Assembly (NCBI GenBank): GCA_946965045.2
Contig: OX337232.1
Span: 1,612,001-1,676,000 of the forward strand
Length of the DNA stretch: 64,000 bases
Direction: 5' to 3'
From: Epithemia pelagica
Taxonomy: Eukaryota; Bacillariophyta; Bacillariophyceae; Surirellales; Surirellaceae
Part shown: one piece after another, positions 29,434 to 39,599 of the stretch
How the letters are laid out: the number at the start of each line of letters is the position of its first letter
How positions within the stretch are numbered: the stretch's first letter is position 1
The notes under the pieces: model-generated
Databases searched by the model: none
Told to the model about the DNA's origin: nothing
The model's input: only the letters and a program-made list of their open reading frames with translations
Translations under genes and position numbers: made by a program

Positions 29434-32283
29434 AACAACGACAACGACAACGACAGGAGCTGAGCCACCCGTCACGGAAGCGAGTACAATTCACCCACCG
29501 ATTTTGACAGATGTGGACCAAGACAAAGACGATCCGAACATCATAGCGCAAGCTGCGGAAGCGGAGAATGTAGACCACGGGCCCCCAACCAATGAAGGCA
29601 ATGCAAATGATGAAGAGGAAGGTGGTGCTGCTGTTATTGCCGAGGCAGCGGCCGCTGCCGCCGCCGATGAGGATGACTCGTCGGTTGCAGCAGCGGATAA
29701 TGAAGCCGCTGAAGATCCAACGGAGCTTGATGCAGATCTTGAGAATGAGGGGGCTGAGCAAGCCAATGCAATGGCTCTCGGGGCCCTTGTTGAACAAGAC
29801 GACGACATTCACCGTCAGAGATTTGCGGCCTATAGGGCTCGAAAACAGCATCTCATTACGTCCAACTGGAAAGTGACCATGAAACCTCCAAAGAAGAAAG
29901 GGATTGAGGTCGGGGATAGAGTTTCCGAGAGGGGTGCGAATCCTCGATACGGGATAGTCATCAGCAGAAGAAAGGATCCAAATGCTACTCAAGGAAACCT
30001 GTGGACGGTGCATTTTGATGGAGATGAGGAAGCGACCATAGATATCAAGCATACCCAACTCCGAAAGCCCGACGACAACCGAACTTTCGTATGGAAGATT
30101 GTACGGGATTCGTCTCCCGATGAGTCAGTCACCGAATACCAAGAGGCTGTTGGAATTGTAGGCTTCGACTTTTTGGGGAAAATGGCTCCGTACGAAATTA
30201 GCGCAGATAATATTGAGTACAAGTACCCCTTTCTTGACTTGTTGATTCATTTCTGGCCTGGTAAGTCAGCACTCTTTTTCTTGAATGCTCTTTAGTCCAT
30301 GTCTCATTTTTCTATCGATTTGTTCATCCATTACAGGAAATTGGCGTGATCAGCTAAAAAACCTTAATTTATTCTTAGAGCGAACAAACCCTTCTCGCCA
30401 TAAAAAGAAGAAGATTCGACCCGTGACAGAGAAAGAATGGTGGGTTGTATGGGGAGTGATCCTCTCTGCCAATCCCCTCAAAAAGGGAGGAAAGGCTCTT
30501 TTCCAGAAGCCTGAACAACGACGGCTGTCGTCCACAGTGAATCTCGGTACAAAAGGCGAAAACTTTATTGCTGAGAGTCGGTTCATGGATATCAAAGAGC
30601 ATCTCAGGCATGCCTTTGCGGGACGGGACTCCACTGACCCCTGGAATGAAATCCGTCCATTGATTGACGGCTTTAATCAGAATCGCCGAGGCGTAGTCGC
30701 AGCATCCGCGACACAAGTGCTTGATGAATGCATGAGTGCATTTCAACCACGGACAACCAAGTCATCATTGTTGCCACATCTGTCTTACGTGGCACGGAAG
30801 CCCAAACCTCTTGGAACTGAATTCAAGGTGAGTAAATGGAGAAGAGGATATTTCCAGAAGCTTTGTTACTCACTGTGTGATATTCCCTTGACAGGTGACT
30901 GCAGACACTGCGACTGGGTGTCTGACCTTTCTTGAAATCCAAGAAGGCAGACTCCCAATGCGTGCGAAGAAGTATGTTGATGGTTTGGGAGTAACTGGAG
31001 CGACAACTCTGCGACTGATTGAGAGCTCGCAATACTCAGGGCAGCAATTAAATGGTCGCTATGAATCCCAACTCGATTCCAAGCGATGCCTCTATATCGG
31101 AGACTCTTGGTTTGGAAGTGTCAAGATGGCCGAGAACCTCAAGTGTACGTGGCACGAGCAGAGGGAGGACGACGATGATGATGGTCTCGTGTATTACGTG
31201 GATAAGGAGAAAGGGGTCAACCCAGACGCCCACGAAGTGATTGGTGCCGTCAAGACCGCCCACTCTTGGTTCCCCAAGGACGAACTTGAGAAGGAGATGA
31301 AGGACTTCCCATCCGGCGCCTATCTCGTCATGGAGTGCACGGCACCTGAGACGGGAGTAAAGCTTGTTGGAATCGGATACAAGTACAACTCACGGAAGGT
31401 CCTCCTCTTTGTTATGACTAAAAATGCGGGGAAAACGATCCCGGGATCTCCGTACATTGCTCGATTTACCGATGAGTTCGGCAATGTCAAAAGCCGGAGA
31501 GTCGAACGGCCTGACTGTATTTCCCAGTACTTCAAGTGTGCGAATAAAATTGACCGTCACAATCATCTGCGTCAGGGCATCCTCCGTCTCGAGCAGTACT
31601 GGAGAACAGTTGATCCATGGTTTCGCATTGCGACAACGGTGTTCGGAATGACAGTGTCTGATTGTTACCTTGGCATGCGTTTTCATCTGCAAGCGGAACC
31701 ATTCTCGAGCTTTACGATCGAAGACTTCGCGGATATGCTCGCAAACGACCTTTTGAGAAACAACTTTTCCGATGATCGCAGCAATCGAAAGGCGGGCATG
31801 TTACCAAACATCCCAGTGACACGTCGTCCGCCGCTTTCGGTACACACTGTTGGGCCCTCAGCTTCTGTGCCATCGAGCGTGCACAATGTGGGGGGGAATG
31901 CATCTCCTAACTCCATGGTGTCTGATCTGACCAATGATTCACTGGTTTGTCATGAGGTTGTGGAACAGGCAGAAAAGTCTTTATCTGACCAGCGGCCCGT
32001 GAAGCGCAAATGTGTTATTTGTAAAAATGACACGAGATCAATGTGCGGGCATCCAACATGCTGCAATATGATCAAGATGTTTTGTGGGGAAGCCAAAGTT
32101 GGAGTTCCTTTGTGTAAGCCCTCCATGGGTATTCGTCGCGGGGAAGTGCGGACTTGCCTTGAAGAGCACATGTGCCGTGTTATTGCGGCAAGCCAAAAGG
32201 AAAACCACAACTCATTTGTCCCGAACATGAGAACCGGGTCGACTCTACATTGTTTCATGTCTTTGCATATTAATAAATTATGA
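28781..32283 (+). CDS. piggyBac-like DDD transposase with N-terminal repeat region, two introns
   Basis: Exons 28781-30260, 30337-30827 and 30895-32283 (gtaagt...acag, gtgagt...acag) join in frame to 1119 residues. An N-terminal ~50-residue segment (GTKCYIRQGDRA...) may be a small beta domain. A Thr/Ala/Glu repeat follows at about 85-230, then a Tudor/KOW-like stretch near 370-430 (VGDRVSERGANPRYG, WTVHFDGDEEA). The piggyBac core shows LDECMSAFQPR (D about 623), FKVTADTATGCLTF (D about 661), YIGDSWFGS (about 727, the DN.F.S position) and KIDRHNHLR (D about 877), then W...FRIATTVFGMTVSD. A Cys-rich end (CVICKN...CGHPTCC, about 1028-1085) corresponds to the piggyBac C-terminal zinc domain. It would catalyse excision and insertion of element B. 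The ends it acts on are not proven. Confidence 0.85.
29040..29460 (+). repeat. Coding tandem repeats in transposase N-terminus
   Basis: Interlaced gcaacc/gccgca/aca repeats, ending in a pure acaacg run at about 29378-29456. They encode Ala, Thr and short TE/VA blocks. All six frames are open here, giving false Val-, Leu- and Ser-rich ORFs. Confidence 0.9.
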
Positions 32284-32345
32284 TTAGGAGCTTAGTAACA
32301 TCGAAATCTTAGTACTCAAGTGTAATATGCTATGGGATCCTACGA

Positions 32346-32882
32346 CTAATAGGTTCGAACGCTCTCCTGATGGGGCCACGTCTCTGTCGCTTTATCAAAA
32401 AGTGACATGAACGTAGCCATCCCAACAACACTCATCGGCACAGTAATGACCATGGGCCCCATGGCCATCTTGGTATCCAAAGAATGAGCCGTTTCAATCG
32501 TGAGCTCTCCTTTGACAAGGGAACCGCTCTTGGAACGGAACTTCTTGGAGCGTATTTTCTTGTAGATCGATCCGACTGGGATGACGACATCAGGCATCGA
32601 ATCATCCATCTTCTCCCGACCAAATGCGCTAATTGATAGCATCCCACCGTTGCTCCCGTACTTGGAACGCTGTAAAAGAACGACGCCTCGATCCACCACA
32701 AGCGTCCCCTTTCCACCTTTCCCATCACGAGCGACGTCTTGGACGTACACATTCACGCCCGCTTCGCCATAGATCGTTGCTCGGCTACCATGGAGCTGAA
32801 TCTCGCTCCCGTCATCTTGCATCACGTTGAACCCATTTGCAAGGAGAAGTCTATTGCGCGATTTGTGCTCGTATTCCGACAT
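32346..32882 (-). CDS. Passenger protein with V-V-D-R-G core (family 1, element B)
   Basis: 178 residues from ATG 32882; the frame runs further up but this start gives almost the same length as the 179-residue homologue at 3613-4152. The match covers most of the protein: VNVYVQD with VNVLVGD, LVVDRGVVLLQR with NVVDRGHVLLQR, VIPVGSIYKK with VLPVGFIVKT, SLDTKMAMGPMVITVPMS with TIDTKSSMDPMVVTLYMS, and a final helix ending TWPHQ with KYPTQ. No known family is recognised. It lies tail-to-tail with the transposase (62 bases apart) and head-to-head with the small gene at 33372. That two transposons with unrelated transposases keep it suggests it aids mobility or persistence, not a transposase-specific step. 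Confidence 0.75.
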   Translation of the reverse strand: MSEYEHKSRNRLLLANGFNVMQDDGSEIQLHGSRATIYGEAGVNVYVQDVARDGKGGKGTLVVDRGVVLLQRSKYGSNGGMLSISAFGREKMDDSMPDVVIPVGSIYKKIRSKKFRSKSGSLVKGELTIETAHSLDTKMAMGPMVITVPMSVVGMATFMSLFDKATETWPHQESVRTY

Positions 32883-33371
32883 CGTCCTTCGTCCATCGTA
32901 AATGTAGAAAATATGAAGGGTGAGACGCGATGAGTCGCACAGTGCAAAACAAGTTTGAGATAGGCACTTACCTCTTTTCCTACTCCTTATTGGATTGTCA
33001 AATGAAAAGTCTTTAGTTAGAGGAGCTTGCCACTCAGATGGCCGATCAATTCTCTCCTCTCTGCACGAAAGGACGAACACGTCCGTGGTATCCAGTCGGC
33101 ATGCATAAAAATGCAGTTGTGGTTTGGGGGAAACGGTGGGGACTTTCTACAATTGCCACTCGGGATTAATTAAAACAACGTGACGATATGCTTAAGAAAA
33201 GTTCCATCCGTTGAAGCGCGTGCCCTCCACAATTTACAGCGCGACAAGATTTTTATGTGAGACGACTGGTCGATCATCAATCAAATAACAAGAGCAACCT
33301 TCCCATAAAGGCATAAAGGACAGCAAGGAAAAGAAAACAGACGACAAAAGCAAGGACAAAGAAAGAAAGAC
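32883..33371. promoter_or_regulatory. Divergent promoter region between the two passenger genes of element B
   Basis: 489 bases between head-to-head starts, matching the 279-base divergent region 4153-4431 of element A in position. The ORF reading into it from the V-V-D-R-G gene lacks family support. No motif was recognised. Confidence 0.45.
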
Positions 33372-33884
33372 ATGTCGCTCTACATCGACAAGCGCCGTGT
33401 TAGTGCGAGGCTCCAAGGCCGTACGACCAAAAGTGTTGTCACAACTGGTGCATCCAAACCCACTATGCGCCCAACCCAAAAAGGTGCCCACAAGAACAAC
33501 AAGAACAACAACAACGACGACAATGCGAAAGCCGTAGATACGGAGAAGAAGAAGGAGATCTTGCTCGGGTGTGATGCAATTGGTGTGGAAATGAGTCGAT
33601 CATCAATCCTCAAGATGAGAGACGATTTCCTGGAACATGGATCGAACGGAGGGAGCAACACTCCAGTGCGCCATTCCAAGATCAAGTTTGCTGATGAGAT
33701 CAGCCCCATCCCTGAAGACAATCAGAAGCCTTCGTCCCGTTTATCCACCCTAAGCACCGCCTCCATACGTAGCCTCAAGAGTGCATCTTCCGGTGGAACT
33801 GCTGTAGACAGCGATCTTTCGTTCGACTTTGCCGAGACTCAACAAGATAACGGTGACTTCCTCTTCAAAACCTATGGAAAATAA
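33372..33884 (+). CDS. Small basic-to-acidic passenger protein (element B)
   Basis: 170 residues, single exon. The N-terminus is Arg/Lys-rich (DKRRVSARLQGRTTK), then an Asn/Lys/Asp run, a Ser-rich stretch with NTPVRHSKIKFADE, and an acidic aromatic C-terminus (DLSFDFAETQQDNGDFLF). No domain is recognised. It is the positional equivalent of the 286-residue protein at 4432-5357: same divergent partner, same basic-start and acidic-end plan, though sequence similarity is too weak to claim homology by eye. The protein may bridge nucleic acid and a partner; that is only an inference from charge. It is the last gene before the right inverted end. Confidence 0.6.
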   Translation: MSLYIDKRRVSARLQGRTTKSVVTTGASKPTMRPTQKGAHKNNKNNNNDDNAKAVDTEKKKEILLGCDAIGVEMSRSSILKMRDDFLEHGSNGGSNTPVRHSKIKFADEISPIPEDNQKPSSRLSTLSTASIRSLKSASSGGTAVDSDLSFDFAETQQDNGDFLFKTYGK

Positions 33885-33944
33885 ATGATAGTTAAGCCTG
33901 TCAAGTATAGCAATGACGATAAATATGGAAACATAAGCTTTAGA

Positions 33945-35714
33945 GTTGGATCATAGCGCGGCTTCGTCCATTGGTCCAAAATCCTTGTGCTCCGTGGCAC
34001 GACGAATGATTGTCCATGGATGATCGCCTCGATCATGAGGACCATGGCCCCTAAGCCGGATCTGAGACTTGTGTAACCTAACTTAGTCTCTATAGTAACG
34101 GGCAAAAAAGTAGGACGTCCAGAGGGACCATTGTCGAATATTGGCATGGCATCGTCCATTGGTCCAAAATCCTTGTGCTCGGTGGCACGACGAATGATTG
34201 TCCATGGATGATTGCCTCGATCATGAGGACCATGGCCCCTACGCCGGATCTGAGACTTGTATGACCTAACTTAGTCTCTATAGTAACGGGCAAAAAGTAG
34301 GACGTCCGGAGGGACCATTGTCGAATGTTGGCATGGCATCGTCCATTGGTCCAAAATCCTTGTGCTTGGTGGCACAACGAATGATTGTCCATGGATGATC
34401 GCCTCGATCATGGGGACCATGGCCCCTACGCCGGATCTGAGACTTGTATAACCTAACTTAGTCTCTATAGTAACGGGCAAAAAAGTAGGACGTCTGGAGC
34501 GGCCATATCCATGGAGCCGGGTCTCGTCATCCTTTGGTCGAAAACTCGTGTTGTGTGTGATGCGTCGATAAGAAGCGTCCATCGATGGATGGCCTTTTCT
34601 CAATGGCCATATCACCGATGATCGATCTGATACCTCAGATCGCTAAAGTAGAGCCGAACATAAAAGCCTACTAAGTAGGACGTCTGGAGCGGCCATATCC
34701 ATGGAGCCGGGTCTCGTCATCCTTTGGTCGAAAGCTCCTGTTGTGTGTGATGCGTCGAAAAGAAGCGTCCATCGATGGATGGCTTTTTCTCAATGGCCAT
34801 ATCACCGATGATTGATCTGATACCTCAGATCGCTAAAGTAGAGCCTAACATAAAAGACTACCAAGTAGGACGTCTGGAGCGGCCATATCCATGGAGCCGG
34901 GTCTCGTCATCCTTTGGTCGAAAGCTCCTGTTGTGTGTGATGCGTCGAAAAGAAGCGTCCATCGATGGATGGCCTTTTCTCAATGGCCATATCACCGATG
35001 ATTGATCTGATACCTCAGATTGCTAAAGTAGAGCCTAACATAAAAGACTACTAAGTAGGACGTCTGGAGCGGCCATATCCATGGAGCCGGGTCTCGTCAT
35101 CCTTTGGTCGAAAACTCGTGTTCTGTGTGATGCGTCGAAAAGAAGCGTCCATTGATGGATGGCCTTTTCTCAATGGCCATATCACCGATGATCGATCTGA
35201 TACCTCAGATCGCTAAAGTAGAGCCTAACATAAAGGACTACTAAGTAGGACGTCTGGAGCGGCCGTATTCATGGAGCTGACTTCGACGAATGAGTAGGCT
35301 AATCTCATGTGGTCCGTGCCACGTCGAAAAATCGACGCAATGGTGTGGAAGCTCGTTTGCATCCTATGCTTGGGGATAGCCTATATGGGTCAATACTGTT
35401 CTCATTTACACTAAGGTCGATAACTTATTTTAATTTCATGGCAATTGGTCAAGTATTGGTGGAGAAATTGCATGGTGAATGTACCGGCCAACGGGCAATC
35501 TAGCGGCCAAATCGCAAAAAAAATGACCCTACAATGATGAGAGAGAACTCGATGACGATGGCAGATATGGAAAAAGTGCCCGGTGGGGACCTAAAGTATT
35601 GTATGAAGATGATTTCTATCATCCCATTTCTATGGAGGTGTATATTGAGCTAGTAATCGTTAAAGACCACCATGGTCATTTGGCCGCTAAAATGCAGGGT
35701 CTGGCCGTATCACC
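33945..35714 (-). repeat. Element B right inverted end (B units, A units, unique block)
   Basis: Read on the minus strand it mirrors the left end. The unique block (about 35272-35714) is outermost, then four ~190-base A units (about 34490-35272), then about three B units (33945-34490). Identity to the left end is high: the 64-codon reading frame at 35309-35503 recurs inverted at 13895-14089 with one residue changed. C units are missing here. Confidence 0.85.
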
Positions 35715-35746
35715 CGTGAAGGCACTAGTGCGGCGCCGCGTGATGC

Positions 35747-36379
35747 GGCCAGAACCCGGATTCTAGCGGCCAAATGACCATGATGGTCGGATAGCATAAC
35801 TCACTCAATATAGGACGCCCATACCCAATATTGAACGTGGTCTTCCTCTACAAGCATGGAGTTCTGACACATTGTTTCATGAAAGTAGAGCCTAAAGTAA
35901 AAGCCAAGCAAGTATGACGTGCGGAGCGGCCATATTGGACCTGCTGGATGACTTCGACCTACAGATGAAAGTCTCGTTCCGATCTGCGACCAGCGAAAAC
36001 GTGCCAAAGCAAGCAGAGGTTTGTTTGCGCTATCATGCCCATATGACATGAAAGTGCTCTTCCCTACACTAGGATAGACAAATGGTACGCACCATGTGAT
36101 TGCAGGGCACGTAGTGGTTGACTCATAGGACCATGGAGGTACTGGCCAAAGGGCAATCTAGCGGCCATTTCGTTGACAAAAAAATGACCCGACAATGGTG
36201 AGTTTGAACTTGATAACCATGGCCACTATAGCAAAAGTGCCCCGCAGGGCCGCAGGGGCCGAGAGTATTGTTTGAAGAAGACGACGCTCGATATTGGGGT
36301 ATGATGGGCGTCCTATATTGAGTGAGTTATGCTATCCGACCATCATGGTCGTATGGTCGCTAGAATCCAGGTTCTGGCC
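35747..36379. mobile_element. 633-bp non-autonomous element related to element B ends
   Basis: Inverted ends of about 100 bases: 35747 ggccagaac... and the reverse complement of sequence ending ...gttctggcc at 36379, sharing the long stretch catgatggtcggatagcata. The terminal word ggccaga and the inner text (ctagcggccatttcg, aaaaatgac.c.acaatg, aaaagtgcc) match the unique block of element B, and one A-type unit is inside. It carries no gene. It is a likely MITE mobilised by the same transposase as element B. No target duplication was recognised. Confidence 0.7.
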
Positions 36380-37213
36380 CTGTCCCTCCACTATAGAGTA
36401 TACCACGTAAGTAGGTGGTGGTTTATGGTGGTCGAAGTCGATACCAGCTAGCTAGGTAGTTTATCGCGTTCTCCTCTAGTTATTGGGTCTTGTTTCTTGT
36501 TTGTGGTGTTTGATGATGACCATGATGATGATGATGACGTGATGTGAGGCCGATTGATGATTGAGCTGCTGATCATTAGAATATGATTGCGATATGATGA
36601 ATCTCGTACATCTCTAGTCTACGAGAACGAGTAGGAGTATAGGTCATATAGTACTAACGAAGTCGGTTCTTTGAGATATACGCTTCTTCAGTTTCGGACA
36701 AAAATGAAGACGACATGATGTGGTAGGTCCCGACTCTACTTATTGTTGCATTGGAAGGAGGACGCAGGGGAAAATCAAGAACCATGGCCCCCAGAGACAG
36801 TCTCAAGCTGTCGCACAGCGGACCAGTCAGACCCGATTTGTAAGTTTGGTTGGTATTCTCGACAAGAGAATAGCCCTTCCTTCTAACCCTGTTCCCTAAC
36901 ACTAACTGCGGAAAGATTTACAACTGCCGGAAGCCCGAAAGCTAGTAGAACCTTAATGGTCCTAATCCCGAAGAGGGAGTGCTATGGGACCAATCTGTAG
37001 TACTTATATGTAGTAGTAGTATAGGGCTTTTATGACTCCCTTAAGCCCAAGACCATGTCAAATCATAGAGGGCCGGAATTATTGGCCGGACCAACTCTAC
37101 GCCCAACATGTATTCGTTATTCGTAGTTACAGTAACTACGGAGAAGCGGTGGGGAATGAGTGGTTTGGATTTGTTGCTGGGACAACAAAGCGCTTCAACA
37201 CAACCAAACCACG
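36380..37213. other. Intergenic
   Basis: About 830 bases with no supported gene: short gat and tag simple repeats (36510-36540, 37010) and the probable promoter of the STI1-like gene. Confidence 0.5.
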
Positions 37214-39253
37214 ATGGGATTCTTCATTGGAAGGAAACGACAGCGACCCGGGGATTCTGTCAATGATGGTGAAGAGGATGATAGCTCTTGTGGGAGTAGC
37301 GATGAATCCACGTTATCGGCGGGTCCCTCTAGTGCTGACCCAGCAGCGGAAGGTCTCGAAGAAATGATGAAGGACAACCTCGAAGTGATGTTGGAGATTA
37401 TTCTTAGAATACGAGAAGACCCCCATTTTGCGAAGTCAATATACGCCGACTGTCCTAGATTGCAGCATATGCTTGATCAGAGACCTGATCTTCGACCAAT
37501 CTTTGAGGATCCAAGACTTGTGCGAATCTCATTCGAGAAAGCCTATAAGGAAGCCGGTGGTGTACTGCCAGAGGAAAAGAACAATAAGTCGATTGCAGCG
37601 ATGATTGTAAATCATCCAGCGTTCAAATTTCTCAGATTTCTGATATTTCTGAAGAAGTTTATGAACTGTGTTCAAGGAGGCGGTGTAGAGATGATCCATG
37701 CCTGGTTGAAGGAGCTTTTTACCTCCCAATCTGCAAATCATATTGACCAGGGAATTCAACAAGCCGGAGAAGGCGCAGGTGATGGACATGATGGTGGCCA
37801 TGACCATGGAATGGATGAAGATGGTGGTCATGAGCACAGGGAATCAAAAGATGCGATGAATCACGCTGCAGACAAACTTGAAGAACCTGAAATGAAAGAG
37901 AAAGTGGAGCGCTTAAAATCAATTGGGGATCCAGAACAACTCGCTGAAGAGGTCGACAACGATCCCGAACTGAGGGCTCTCCGTGACAGTAATGAGCTCT
38001 GTGCTGAACTTATGAGCGATCCTGACACTTGCAAAATTGTCCTGGAGCCTGACAATCTCCGGGCGTTGAGTGAGTGTCCTGATCTGATGGAGGCAGACAT
38101 GAATGCCCCCGAGTTGAGCGCAGATATCGAGCCCGGTGAAGGCATGGACACAATCATTGATTCAAGCGTTGAAAATGACCAATCTGGTGTCGATCAGAGT
38201 GAAGTCGAAGGTGGTACGAACGATCCTCTCGGAGAAGGAGAAGAGATGATGGTTGCAGACGAAGGGGGAGACTTGATGGAAGAAGACAATCATGAGCAGG
38301 AAGAGGACGATGAAGAACAGGTAGAAGAGGATCAGGATGAAAACGACGAAGAAATGGGAGAAGAGGATGAGGAAGAAGGCCTAGAGTATGAAATGGGCGA
38401 GGAAGAGCTGGATGATAGGAATGGTGGCACCTCAGCAACCAAAGGGAACAATAGTGCAAAGAAGGCATCAACCGCCAAAAACAGAGCACAGCAGCGCAAA
38501 GATCAGCGAGGTAACTTTTTCAGCAACGTCGCAATCGGTTTCTCCGATATGGTTGCTGGAGAACTTGTTGGTATGAGCACTGGTGATTTGATGGGTGGTG
38601 GAGACGACCTTGATGCCTTTGATGATGTTGAAGAATATGATGGTTTCATGGAAGACGACATGGACGAGTTCGTGGAAAAGGCTGAAGACGCTGCGGATCA
38701 TGCTGATACAGCTACAATGTTGGATAATGCAGCCGATGCAGCGGAGATGCTGACCGAAGACGATATTGCGGACAACCTTGATAACATGGAGGACGGGCTC
38801 GATCACGTAGAAGACACCCATGATGACCACCAAGACAAGAAAGCTGCGGAGGCAGCCGCCGCGGGTGGAGCCGCAGCACCTGGAGGGAATTCTAAAAGCC
38901 GTGAGGTGGAACAAGGTTCGGTCCCACAAGAACAAGAGAAACCCAAGAAAATGGGCAGATTTCAGATGTTGTCTACTTTTGTGGCTTCTGTAGCCACGGC
39001 TGCCAAAGAAACTGTTGCTTCAAATTTCTTAGGCGATGACTTCGGAGAAATGCTTGTTGAGAAAATGGAAGAAGAGGAGGAGGAGGAAGAAGATGATGAA
39101 GATGAAGAGGGAGATTCTGACACTGATTCAGAAGAGAAGCGCTCTGATCGTGATGTAGAGAGGGGCGACGAAAACGAAAACAAGACAAAGAAAATACCCG
39201 AAGAGCAAAACAAGAGCCAGGATCATGACGAAGAATCAGCGAATGTAAGCTGA
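37214..39253 (+). CDS. Acidic STI1-like membrane-associated protein, paralogue 1
   Basis: 679 residues from ATG 37214 (MGFFIGRKRQRPGDS); the longer frame has only GTG. An N-terminal conserved block (about 60-125) reads DNLEVMLEIILRIREDPHFAKSIY... with LQHMLDQRPDLRPIF, similar in pattern to STI1/chaperone-binding repeats. A hydrophobic stretch near 155-180 (FKFLRFLIFLKKFM) may touch membrane. A second STI1-like block (about 230-300) contains DNDPELRALRDSNELCAELMSDP. The rest is very acidic, with a conserved FFSNVAIGFSDMVAGELVG segment and an Ala-rich helix, and ends acidic. A homologue of matching length and plan is at 53867-55900 on the other strand. I do not recognise the family by name. A chaperone-adaptor role is a guess from the STI1 pattern. 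Confidence 0.75.
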   Translation: MGFFIGRKRQRPGDSVNDGEEDDSSCGSSDESTLSAGPSSADPAAEGLEEMMKDNLEVMLEIILRIREDPHFAKSIYADCPRLQHMLDQRPDLRPIFEDPRLVRISFEKAYKEAGGVLPEEKNNKSIAAMIVNHPAFKFLRFLIFLKKFMNCVQGGGVEMIHAWLKELFTSQSANHIDQGIQQAGEGAGDGHDGGHDHGMDEDGGHEHRESKDAMNHAADKLEEPEMKEKVERLKSIGDPEQLAEEVDNDPELRALRDSNELCAELMSDPDTCKIVLEPDNLRALSECPDLMEADMNAPELSADIEPGEGMDTIIDSSVENDQSGVDQSEVEGGTNDPLGEGEEMMVADEGGDLMEEDNHEQEEDDEEQVEEDQDENDEEMGEEDEEEGLEYEMGEEELDDRNGGTSATKGNNSAKKASTAKNRAQQRKDQRGNFFSNVAIGFSDMVAGELVGMSTGDLMGGGDDLDAFDDVEEYDGFMEDDMDEFVEKAEDAADHADTATMLDNAADAAEMLTEDDIADNLDNMEDGLDHVEDTHDDHQDKKAAEAAAAGGAAAPGGNSKSREVEQGSVPQEQEKPKKMGRFQMLSTFVASVATAAKETVASNFLGDDFGEMLVEKMEEEEEEEEDDEDEEGDSDTDSEEKRSDRDVERGDENENKTKKIPEEQNKSQDHDEESANVS

Positions 39254-39599
39254 TGCATTCTTCATTTTATCTTCATTGGTATAGAATACAACCAACTCCT
39301 TTTTCAACTTCTGTTACGAGTGGTACTCCTAGGAGAGATAAACACGCCTACTGGGACACCCGTGATTTTGGTTCCCACTAGAGAATTTTACCTATTCCGG
39401 CAACTGGGTAGCTAGGGCTGAGCGCTGTTTTAGCTAGCTAGCTTTATTTTCTGTACTCTTATTATAGTAATGTAACGACACGTGCTTAAATCAAATAATT
39501 AAGCTAACAATTTCTTTTTCGATGTCGCAACTGAGTCGTGGATTGGGATAATCGCTAAATGTTTCGAGTTTGTGTCATGTCTTGTTTTGGGTTGGTCCC

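Larger units (their letters stand above)
13683..35714. mobile_element. Element B: giant piggyBac-type element with long inverted ends and passenger genes
   Basis: The two ends are long inverted copies: 13683 onward matches the reverse complement of sequence ending at 35714, through a ~440-base unique block and then arrays of ~190-base tandem units. Between them lie a copia insertion (15328-23716), an acidic protein, an oxygenase-like ORF, a SET ORF, a piggyBac-like transposase, a V-V-D-R-G core protein and a small basic/acidic protein. Total 22.0 kb, or about 13.6 kb before the copia insertion. No matching target duplication is visible at 13682/35715, and TTAA (the piggyBac target) does not flank these ends. 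So it is inference that these ends belong to this transposase. Confidence 0.7.

Noticed and set aside
28840-30058. Minus-strand Val/Leu/Cys-rich ORFs opposite the transposase N-terminus
   Set aside because: All frames are open because of triplet repeats; the plus-strand frame splices into the piggyBac core.
24496-33891. TTAA at 24492-24495 and 33892-33895, each followed inward by CTA, as true piggyBac ends
   Set aside because: Only seven bases match in inverse orientation and no CCC-type terminal repeat follows. The long outer inverted ends are far stronger, so I kept these only as an alternative.
13674-35724. Target site duplication of element B
   Set aside because: Bases outside 13683 and 35714 do not match for any length from 2 to 10. 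The 8 bases just outside ggccag are inverted, not direct, so they belong to the end repeat.
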